Shown here piece after piece: positions 1-6,034 of a DNA stretch of 6,138 nucleotides. How positions within the stretch are numbered: the stretch's first letter is position 1; every line of letters starts with the position of its first letter. Both the position numbers and the translations under genes were made by a program. Source of the stretch: Thermoproteota archaeon. Its GTDB lineage: Archaea; Thermoproteota; EX4484-205; JAAOZP01. The stretch spans positions 1-6,138 of the forward strand of contig JAOAJQ010000083.1 of the NCBI GenBank assembly GCA_026414125.1. Reading direction: 5' to 3'. The notes under the pieces are model-generated. The model ran no database searches and had not been told where the DNA came from. It worked only from the letters and a program-made list of their open reading frames with translations.

Positions 1-1174
1 GTCTAGACCCGTATATGGCTTCACCATTGGTAGACAGCCATTCTCCTAGTTCGAGTAATCTTCTACATTGAATCTCCGGTATTGTTCCATTCGCCATTGG
101 CCCCACGCCTATCAAGAGGTTTCCGTTTTTGCTGACGACATCTACCAGCAGGTGGACAAGCCTCTTGAGGGAAATCATGTGCTCCACTCCCTCGTTACGG
201 TTATAGCCGAAGGAGTATCCTAATCCTCTTACACACTCCCATTTTTCCTTTGTAATTTTACTGTAAACATTGTATTCTGGTGTTTTAAAGTCGAAGTGCG
301 GGCTGGTCGGGGCAATTTTTAATAGAAAGGGCAGGATAAGATTGCGGATTCTCTTTTTGGATAATAGTGGCCTCAATAAAGCGTATGTTAGGCTTTCAGG
401 GTTGAATTGCGCCCACCGGTCGTTTATAATGCCGTCCGGCACAGTATTATAGTAGTATGCAACCATCTCTAGAAACCTTCCCGTCACGGGGTATGCTATA
501 TCGTTCCATAGGATTGAGGGCTTATAGCGTTCAATCAATTCGCACCAATGGTTGTAGACATATCTTCCATACTCCTCGGAGTTAGGGGTTGCTTCAATAA
601 AGTCAAGTATGTCCCTTATTACTGTATCTTTGAAGGACCAATCTATCCCGCCTGAGTAATAGATGCCCATGCGCATGCCTTTCTCCCTTACAGCGTGTGT
701 CAACTCGCCGATAATGTCCCGTTCAACACAGTATTTTTCTTTGCGAGGGTTAGGATAGTTGCTAGGCCACATCAGGAAGCCATCATGGTGTTTAGCTGTA
801 AAAACCACGTATTGAGCACCAGCCTTTTTAAAAAGCTCTGCCCACTTACTTGGCTCCCACTTCTTGCTTTCTTGGTTGAAGAGCGGGATGAAGTCATCGT
901 ATTTGAAATCAGCCCCATAGGTCTTCACATGATAATGGTAAGAAGGGCTGTCTTCAATCCTTATTGAGTTAAAATACCATTCTGCGTAAGGATTATTGGC
1001 AAACCAGTATTCCCATCCTTTCTCGGCAACCACCTCCGTCGGCTCGCCAGTGATGGGAGCCCAGCCCGGCACAGAGTATAATCCCCAGTGAACAATTATG
1101 CCGATTTTTGCATCGTGAAACCAATCTAAAACATTATGTCTTTTTATAGACTTTAAACCAGGCCTATAGACCAT
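1..1174 (-). CDS. Alpha-L-fucosidase, glycoside hydrolase family 29 (C-terminus cut by window edge)
   Basis: Retaining exo-hydrolase that removes alpha-linked L-fucose from glycans. There is no signal peptide or membrane segment, so it should act in the cytoplasm on imported oligosaccharides. 391 codons are read without a stop from ATG at 1174 to the edge; an in-frame TAG lies 24 nt upstream, so this is the first start. GH29 landmarks visible: WFHDAKIG then HWG (H29), AEWY (E65), TAKHHDGF (H129-H130), IYYSGG, LWND with the predicted nucleophile D225, TPEY with the likely acid/base E300, then FGYNRNEG, SKNGNLLIGVGP and GEAIYG near the cut end. From memory, the matching Thermotoga maritima residues are H34, E66, H128, H129, D224 and E266, so spacing agrees closely up to the nucleophile. 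D225 and E300 are 75 residues apart rather than about 42, because of an extra segment at about 257-291. Only the C-terminal beta-sandwich is missing, about 60 residues judging from relatives near 450. Family certain; substrate linkage unknown. Confidence 0.95.
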   Translation of the reverse strand, partial: MVYRPGLKSIKRHNVLDWFHDAKIGIIVHWGLYSVPGWAPITGEPTEVVAEKGWEYWFANNPYAEWYFNSIRIEDSPSYHYHVKTYGADFKYDDFIPLFNQESKKWEPSKWAELFKKAGAQYVVFTAKHHDGFLMWPSNYPNPRKEKYCVERDIIGELTHAVREKGMRMGIYYSGGIDWSFKDTVIRDILDFIEATPNSEEYGRYVYNHWCELIERYKPSILWNDIAYPVTGRFLEMVAYYYNTVPDGIINDRWAQFNPESLTYALLRPLLSKKRIRNLILPFLLKIAPTSPHFDFKTPEYNVYSKITKEKWECVRGLGYSFGYNRNEGVEHMISLKRLVHLLVDVVSKNGNLLIGVGPMANGTIPEIQCRRLLELGEWLSTNGEAIYGSR

Positions 1175-1226
1175 GACCCGTTTAAACCCCCTTACACACT
1201 AGCTGGAAGATTCATTCCACATCAAC

Positions 1227-1244
1227 AAATTGTGAAGACAATTT
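1227..1244 (-). promoter_or_regulatory. Palindrome overlapping the fucosidase TATA box (possible operator)
   Basis: A perfect 7-bp inverted repeat (AAATTGT, 4-nt spacer, ACAATTT) covers the downstream edge of the TATA box and most of the gap to the predicted start site near 1220. This is a usual position for archaeal repressor operators, so substrate-responsive control of the fucosidase is plausible. It could also fold as an RNA hairpin in read-through transcript from the upstream flavoprotein gene. No regulator gene is visible in the window. Confidence 0.35.
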
Positions 1245-1258
1245 TTAAGCATTTCTTT
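1241..1258 (-). promoter_or_regulatory. BRE/TATA promoter of the fucosidase gene
   Basis: On the minus strand AAAGAAAT is followed directly by GCTTAAAAAT, a good match to the archaeal purine-rich BRE plus TATA box. Transcription would be expected to begin about 25 nt downstream, near 1220, leaving a leader of roughly 45 nt before ATG 1174. A weak Shine-Dalgarno, AAGGGGG, lies about 12 nt before the ATG. Prediction by pattern only. Confidence 0.55.
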
Positions 1259-1308
1259 TGTATCGCAAACCACGGATATGCAGCTTTTTTCCAAGTCAAC
1301 CGAATCGG

Positions 1309-1331
1309 AAAACAATATCTATTGAGAAAAA
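1309..1331 (-). terminator. Possible U-tract terminator after the flavoprotein gene
   Basis: On the minus strand a T5 run (CATTTTTCTC, at 1327-1331) and a second short T-run (TGTTTTCC) begin about 36 nt after the TAG stop. Archaeal RNA polymerase commonly terminates at such U-tracts without a strong hairpin, and none is seen here. Weak evidence: the runs are short and the region is AT-rich. Confidence 0.25.
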
Positions 1332-1366
1332 TGTGGAATGGGAACATGCAAGCAAGGGTTAAGGTG

Positions 1367-2500
1367 CTACGGCGGAAGAAATATGAGTTTTTCTGGTGGC
1401 AGTATTTTGTTTATTTGGTTAGCTACAAGCATTCGTAGTCCTCCTTTAAGCATGTTTAGCGGCGTCAGGCTTTTTTCCAGCTCGTTGTTTGACGAATGTC
1501 TTTTCATCAGCTTTTTCTCATTCGCTTCTTTTTTCTTGATAACTTTTTTCATTAGGTTTTCGTATATTTTCGCAGCTTCTAAGCCTTCTTCAGCATTTGT
1601 TATGGCTTTTACTGCCAAGCGTCCGCTGAGGGCAGCATTATCCATTCCCACGCCCCGATATAAATCAACCAAGCCAGCGGCATCTCCAACCAGTAACACT
1701 CTTCCCTCTCCCAAGAAGACCGTGCTTTTCAACGTTGAAGAAAAACCTTCTCTCTTAACAATTTCGCCTCGAAGCCCATACTTCCCACTAACGTAATTGA
1801 AGAATCTTTCGGCACATTCTAAAGGGTTTTCGTTTGCGACGGTGCCAATCACCCACTTGTCATCCTTCAAATAAACCCATGCAAACATTAGAGGGCAAAA
1901 CTCTCTTTTATAAAACATGTAAAGCGTATTGGGATCCAGGTTTGCCTCTCCAACAAAATAATAGTTTATTGCAGCACCCGAGGCTTTTCTATCAAAATCC
2001 TGTTGCCGCAGTTTCCTTCTAACTCTTGAAAGCATCCCGTCAGCACCAATAAGATAGCGCGCTTTAACCTCCGTATGCTTACCCTCTGCTAAGACTTTAA
2101 CAATTATTTTGTTTTCGCTTTTATCTTCATTGAAACCAATTAGCAAAGCTTTATCACGAAAATCCGCACCAGCATCCTCCGCGAGTGAGTTAAGCCAGCT
2201 GTCAAAAGTTGATCTCCAAAGGTTCAGCATCTTCATTTTGCCTTTCAAAACCTTACCCTTCGGAGTTATTATCTGCACTTTGAAAAGTTCATTTTTGCAG
2301 AGCTTCTCCCTCGGTATTTTCTCACCGATAAGCTTCTCAAAATACTGGAATTGGATTCCGGAGCAAGGCTTGTTCCTTGGAGTCTTAAACTTCTCAAGCA
2401 ACAATGTTTTGAAACCGCTTTTTGCGGCAAACCTTGCGGCGACAGAACCGGCCACGCCTCCACCGGCAACAATAATGTCGTACTCTTCCATACTACTCAT
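1367..2500 (-). CDS. FAD-dependent oxidoreductase, geranylgeranyl reductase family
   Basis: Flavoprotein of the superfamily that includes archaeal geranylgeranyl reductases, which saturate isoprenoid chains of membrane lipids or quinones. Visible motifs: N-terminal Rossmann GxGxxG (G13, G15, G18) with E36 ending strand 2 for the ADP ribose; PRNKPCSG at 41-48, matching the family KPC-G segment; WRSTFDSWL at 95-103; the DG motif GADG at 152-155; and the GD motif VGDAAG at 271-276, followed by GVGMDNAALSGR. The length of 374-377 residues is usual for the family. The C-terminus is lysine-rich and probably helical. Variations: the common GEGI after the GD motif reads GVGM, and the usual YAWIFP substrate-region motif is replaced by PLMFAWVYLKD, so this is a divergent member whose substrate is open. 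Start: ATG 2500 has GAAGG touching it, whereas ATG 2491 (residue 4) lies about 9 nt from the same AGGATGA, so translation may really begin at 2491. Not an obvious operon partner of either neighbour. Confidence 0.85.
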   Translation of the reverse strand: MSSMEEYDIIVAGGGVAGSVAARFAAKSGFKTLLLEKFKTPRNKPCSGIQFQYFEKLIGEKIPREKLCKNELFKVQIITPKGKVLKGKMKMLNLWRSTFDSWLNSLAEDAGADFRDKALLIGFNEDKSENKIIVKVLAEGKHTEVKARYLIGADGMLSRVRRKLRQQDFDRKASGAAINYYFVGEANLDPNTLYMFYKREFCPLMFAWVYLKDDKWVIGTVANENPLECAERFFNYVSGKYGLRGEIVKREGFSSTLKSTVFLGEGRVLLVGDAAGLVDLYRGVGMDNAALSGRLAVKAITNAEEGLEAAKIYENLMKKVIKKKEANEKKLMKRHSSNNELEKSLTPLNMLKGGLRMLVANQINKILPPEKLIFLPP

Positions 2501-2506
2501 CCTTCA
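2499..2506 (-). promoter_or_regulatory. Shine-Dalgarno that favours start at 2491
   Basis: The minus strand reads TGAAGG directly before ATG 2500. A ribosome binding site cannot work at zero spacing, but it is correctly spaced (about 9 nt) for the in-frame ATG at 2491. That gives a protein of 374 residues beginning MEEYDIIVAGGG, which puts the Rossmann strand at its usual distance from the N-terminus. Confidence 0.45.
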
Positions 2507-2526
2507 GTCAATTACACAACTATAAT

Positions 2527-2560
2527 CATATTAAAAACACCCTTTATTTATTTTTTTCGT
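2527..2560 (-). promoter_or_regulatory. AT-rich promoter zone of the flavoprotein gene
   Basis: Two TATA-like stretches are present on the minus strand: CGAAAAAAATAAATAAA (about 2543-2559) with a BRE-like CGAAA, and TTTTTAATATG (2527-2537). The first predicts a start near 2524 with a leader of about 25-33 nt. The second predicts a start near 2507 and a nearly leaderless message. I cannot choose between them. Confidence 0.35.
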
Positions 2561-2562
2561 TA

Positions 2563-2580
2563 ACGCGTGTCAGCACGCGT
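2563..2580. repeat. Perfect inverted repeat (7-bp arms, 4-nt loop)
   Basis: ACGCGTG, spacer TCAG, then CACGCGT. Each arm also contains the self-complementary ACGCGT. It lies just upstream of the AT-rich promoter zone of the flavoprotein gene and about 120 nt past the stop of the surface protease. On the minus strand the hairpin is followed by A-rich rather than T-rich DNA, so it is not a classical intrinsic terminator for the genes here. An upstream regulator site or an mRNA 3'-end hairpin are the alternatives. Confidence 0.5.
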
Positions 2581-2698
2581 ACAAATCCTCCCTGCTCCAA
2601 TTGAATTCACATAACCGGTTTCATCTTCCTCTAATAAGGGTTTTAACTTTCAATTCTCTTTACTGTGGTTCAACGATCGGCGCGCTAGAGACACGGAT

Positions 2699-5600
2699 TT
2701 ATCCTTGTTCAAACGGCGTATTGCGGTTAAAAAGATGGGGGAAACTAGGGGGCGGTGGAGGGGGTGGTAAGGCAGCGTGCTTTCTTCTTTTTCTTAAAAC
2801 GACTGCTGAAACAACCAGCAGGACGATTAACATTGCCGCCAAGAGTATCATGGGCATTGTGTAGTTTGGCTTGAAAACTGCTGTGACTGTTTTATCACTG
2901 TCCATGAGTATTGTTGAAGCAGGGCTGGTTGAGGCTGAGTCTCCAGACCATCCTGTGAACTCGTAGTAGCCTCCTAAGACTCCTAGGAGTCCATCCATCT
3001 TAACCCGTGTCGGAGCAATGCTGAACGTAGCGGTCTCGTTAACCATGTACCAGCCTGAGCCCCGGGGTTCCCCGTACGGCGACTCGGCTTTCAGCTCGGC
3101 GTAAGGCCCTATGGTGAAGGGGCTGGAGATATTCTCAGCGCTGTAGAAGCCGTCTGAAACAATCACTTTAACAACATAGTTTTCAGAAGCATCGTAAACA
3201 CTCGAATCCCATGTTATAGAGTTTACGGTTAAATCAATATCTATGGGCAGCCAGCTTCCCCCTCCATCGGGGCTTATTAAAACAGTATAGTATAAAGCGT
3301 CGCCGTCAGCGTCCCTGCCCTCCCACGATATTGTGAAGCTTTTTCTTAGGCTTGAAACTATTTCGCCAGCCTTTGGCAACAGGATTTTAACCCGAGGCCA
3401 GTTGGCGGAGGAAACCCTTCTGTCCAGAACCCTGTTCTCCGAGTCCCTAAGCTCTATAACGTGAACATCCTTGCTGTAGGGAACGTAAAACATGAAGGAA
3501 TACATGTCCGTATGCATCTCGCCCCAGAACGTGGCGTTTACGCCAAACCTTGAAAGCTCAGCCCCATTCGAGTCCAGCAGTACTATCGAATAGTTTCCAA
3601 ACAGGCCTGGCGTTTCAACTCTGCTGGCGTTACGTACTCTAAAGGGGTAGAAGCGGCCGGTTCCATTCTGGTTAATGACCCCGCTTACGCGTATTGCCAC
3701 CGGGTCTCCGCCTGAGGGATTAAACCATCCGCACATCAGCGTCTCGTACATTTGACGCGTGATCCACCATGGAGCCCCTCCGCACGCCGACATTATGTAG
3801 CATCGTCCCGCTTCGATATGTTCATCACTATTCACCCAGTAGCCCTCCGGACACTGATTTGCCACTGGACACGAGTAGTCGTCATAAGGCATTGGGCCTA
3901 AGACATGGTAAATTTCATGGGTTAAACAGGAGTAGCAACAGTCGATATCAACGTAGGCTGCCATCGGTCTGGAGCCAGACCAGGTGCATCCCCCGCCGCC
4001 TACAACTCGGAACGCTATGGCGAAGTCGTATCCTGCGTCGTCAGCCATTCTCGCTAAACCTTCTGTACCGTAGAGGTAGTTCCAGGCTGTACCAATTGCA
4101 CAATTACACCAGTCTCTGCAGGCTCCGTTGCAAGGCCTACCGCAGTCGCAAGGCGCTCCCCCCCAGCAGGGATAGGTTATCATATCATTATAGTCTGCTG
4201 CACAAGTCTGGTATAGGTCTCTAATCCGTATAGTGGGGTCAATACTGTAGCGTATTCCACCTTCTGCTGTTGGAAAGACTGCTTGAAGGAATTCAACCTG
4301 TGTTCGTGCATTCGGGGTTAATACGTCGCTTCTGAAAGATGCTTCTGATCTTCCAGCTAAACCCCTTGCTTTTTCCGTCGCGTTCTCAGCCCAGGGGTAT
4401 AAGAGGATTTTTATAGGCTTCGTTCGCACAACTCTTTTAGTCGAGCTAAACTCATTATTATCCTCGTTTATTTCCCTCACCCTATTACTTATGTCTGCTT
4501 GAACCGTATAGATTACTGTACCATCTTCCCTTCTCTCTCCCGTGTAGCTCGGCGGGTATGCGAAGACGCAATATTTGGGTCTCGGTATGGATCGTGGAAA
4601 CGGAGCTGTTGAATATACTACTGTTACTCTTCCTCTAACTTCGCCTATTGAATCAACATATGAATGCGCTTCAGGGAGATATATGCTGGTTCTACCTACA
4701 TGCTTACCGGTTGAAATGTCTATTGCTAGCCTCCTGGGGATTCTTACAGTCGCTTCAACCCATCCTGAAGCAGCGGTGCTAGTGTCAGGTAGTTCCCATT
4801 CCCATTCGGAAAATGGTAGAACAAGCCGTACGTCAAGCTCTATGTCTCCGTCGATTTTCGGCTGCCTATTGCATACGATCCACGCGTTGACTTTGAAGAT
4901 GGTTGACTTGCCTGCTACAAGCTCTTCGGCATCGTTTAACACTTGAATGGGGAATGCTGAAACTCTTACGTCAGCCTCTATCCCCCTAATTGTTGTGACT
5001 ATTGTTTTATTATCATCTCTGACGTTTATCACTCTTGTTCTGAGTATAAGCCGGAGGTCACGCTCCTCACTAAGATGGGGATACTTATTGTCGATCTTGA
5101 TGCTGATTACGCTTGCAAATGCCTCGTTGCCAACTAAGCCTGTCGAACGGGACATTGACATAGTTATTCCTAGGGGCATAGTTTCTCCAGGCAGAGCGAT
5201 AAGATCCAGCCTGACGCTTCTATTCCCTGTTCCAGAGGTGCGTCTAACCGTAACCTCAAAAATATCCTCTGCAATAAGCGCCTTTGCGCTTGCGCTGGGA
5301 AAGGTGAAGTCATCTATGTACACCACGGCCCTGTAAGCAGCTCCTTCCTCAGTCAGGCGCCTTATCGCGACGCTGAACTCCCACGGGGCTTCTTTTACGT
5401 TCAGGAGATATGGTTTAGAGGTAGAGAGCCCGCTGCTATCGCGGACCCTGAGTTCAATCGAGTAGTTCCCATGGCTGCCAATTAGCGGGGTTCCGGAAAT
5501 AACTAGTTGGTCTGTCCGACCCGAAACCAGTTGCCAAGTCAAATTTGTTAGTTCAGTAGGTAAGCCCGTGACACTCCAACTGTAAGGAGGGGAACCGCCT

Positions 5601-6016
5601 GTAACCCATATTTTTGCAACGTAAGAGGAGTTTTCTACTGCCTGAGGCAGAGTGTCCGGGTGTATTTCAAGCCCCTTAACAGTAATCGTATAGTCTTTAT
5701 AGATTATGATCGGCTTAGGCTGGCCTAACATGATTTTCGTGGCTTTCACTGTGAAGCTGTATGCGCCTGGGCTGGAGGGTGTTCCGGAGATGACTCCCCT
5801 GTAAGAATCGAGCTTGCTTAGTGTCAAGCCTGGTGGAAGAGTTCCTGAAGATATTTCCCAGTTGTCGATCGTGGCTTGAGTATCAATATAGAGGTAAACC
5901 TCATAGTGTTCGACTAAGACCGCGTCGGGAAGCTTGTCTGGCTTAATAGTCATCTGGGCGGAAACAAATGTGAGATTAAGGCTAGTCAAGAAAATCAACA
6001 TCCAAAAATAGTGCAA
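2699..6016 (-). CDS. Membrane-anchored, cysteine-rich surface zinc metalloprotease (metzincin-like) with Ig-like domains
   Basis: Predicted secreted protease held on the cell surface. Domain order by residue (numbered from TTG 6016): signal peptide 1-20 ending VSA before Q21; two tandem putative-Ig (He_PIG-type) domains 22-115 and 116-208, with LPPGL and SGTP signatures; a long beta-rich region 209-575 with CARDB-like features (VAGKSTIFKV, VREINEDNNEF); protease domain about 575-770 with HEIYHVLG (H700, E701, H704, G707) and Met-turn-like YIMSA (M742); a beta domain 772-870; an Ig/FnIII-like domain 874-970 containing DADGD and SPDGGGSW; an InlB-repeat-like domain 972-1049 (FTGWSGD, KTVTAVF); a membrane helix 1055-1074; stop-transfer RKRRKH; and a tail with seven prolines. 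Seventeen cysteines lie in residues 605-762. I count 13 extracellular N-glycosylation sequons, as expected for an archaeal surface protein. The third zinc ligand is not at the standard place; H733 is my best guess. The start is non-ATG: TTG 6016, or in-frame CTG 6028, which is better spaced from the ribosome binding site and adds lysine to the signal peptide. The substrate is unknown. Confidence 0.85.
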   Translation of the reverse strand: MHYFWMLIFLTSLNLTFVSAQMTIKPDKLPDAVLVEHYEVYLYIDTQATIDNWEISSGTLPPGLTLSKLDSYRGVISGTPSSPGAYSFTVKATKIMLGQPKPIIIYKDYTITVKGLEIHPDTLPQAVENSSYVAKIWVTGGSPPYSWSVTGLPTELTNLTWQLVSGRTDQLVISGTPLIGSHGNYSIELRVRDSSGLSTSKPYLLNVKEAPWEFSVAIRRLTEEGAAYRAVVYIDDFTFPSASAKALIAEDIFEVTVRRTSGTGNRSVRLDLIALPGETMPLGITMSMSRSTGLVGNEAFASVISIKIDNKYPHLSEERDLRLILRTRVINVRDDNKTIVTTIRGIEADVRVSAFPIQVLNDAEELVAGKSTIFKVNAWIVCNRQPKIDGDIELDVRLVLPFSEWEWELPDTSTAASGWVEATVRIPRRLAIDISTGKHVGRTSIYLPEAHSYVDSIGEVRGRVTVVYSTAPFPRSIPRPKYCVFAYPPSYTGERREDGTVIYTVQADISNRVREINEDNNEFSSTKRVVRTKPIKILLYPWAENATEKARGLAGRSEASFRSDVLTPNARTQVEFLQAVFPTAEGGIRYSIDPTIRIRDLYQTCAADYNDMITYPCWGGAPCDCGRPCNGACRDWCNCAIGTAWNYLYGTEGLARMADDAGYDFAIAFRVVGGGGCTWSGSRPMAAYVDIDCCYSCLTHEIYHVLGPMPYDDYSCPVANQCPEGYWVNSDEHIEAGRCYIMSACGGAPWWITRQMYETLMCGWFNPSGGDPVAIRVSGVINQNGTGRFYPFRVRNASRVETPGLFGNYSIVLLDSNGAELSRFGVNATFWGEMHTDMYSFMFYVPYSKDVHVIELRDSENRVLDRRVSSANWPRVKILLPKAGEIVSSLRKSFTISWEGRDADGDALYYTVLISPDGGGSWLPIDIDLTVNSITWDSSVYDASENYVVKVIVSDGFYSAENISSPFTIGPYAELKAESPYGEPRGSGWYMVNETATFSIAPTRVKMDGLLGVLGGYYEFTGWSGDSASTSPASTILMDSDKTVTAVFKPNYTMPMILLAAMLIVLLVVSAVVLRKRRKHAALPPPPPPPSFPHLFNRNTPFEQG

Positions 6017-6034
6017 ACTTTTATTCAGACTTTT

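Larger units (their letters stand above)
2501..2698. other. Intergenic region between surface protease and flavoprotein
   Basis: About 200 bp with no convincing gene. It holds the inverted repeat at 2563-2580, a strong orphan Shine-Dalgarno (minus-strand AGGGAGGATT, 2584-2593), a ten-codon minus-strand reading frame from GTG 2576 to TAA 2544, a short AACCGGTT palindrome at 2613-2620 and the promoter zone of the flavoprotein gene. No U-tract suitable for terminating the protease transcript appears in the first 150 nt after its stop; the first T5 on the minus strand is at 2533-2537. Confidence 0.6.

Noticed and set aside
311..325. TTA AAA ATT in the fucosidase as a possible -1 frameshift slippery site
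   Set aside because: The zero frame continues with conserved GH29 motifs after it, so no frameshift is needed. The known Sulfolobus shift site is near the N-terminus, not here.
1338..1796. Plus-strand frame of 152 codons opposite the flavoprotein
   Set aside because: It lies over the GD-motif end of the real minus-strand gene, and the serine/phenylalanine-rich product is a reverse-complement artefact.
2109..2525. Plus-strand frame of 138 codons opposite the flavoprotein N-terminus
   Set aside because: The complementary strand carries the GxGxxG Rossmann motif in the proper context; this frame has no recognisable feature.
2563..2580. Hairpin as a rho-independent terminator of the protease gene
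   Set aside because: On the minus strand the hairpin is followed by an A-rich, not T-rich, stretch. The T-run lies on the plus strand, upstream of the hairpin, where no gene needs it.
2737..2767. G-rich plus-strand tract with three G5 runs (possible G-quadruplex)
   Set aside because: It is fully explained by seven proline codons on the minus strand, and only three runs of three or more G are present, so a stable three-tetrad fold is not supported.
3769..4224. Plus-strand frame of 151 codons opposite the protease domain
   Set aside because: It is antisense to the cysteine-rich protease, which has clear family motifs. Its composition (many R, S, L) is that of a shadow frame, and no ribosome binding site or domain is seen.
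4575..5336. Two consecutive plus-strand frames (4575-4946 and 4947-5336)
   Set aside because: Both are antisense to the beta-rich region of the surface protein. The hydrophobic stretches come from complementing charged/beta-strand codons.
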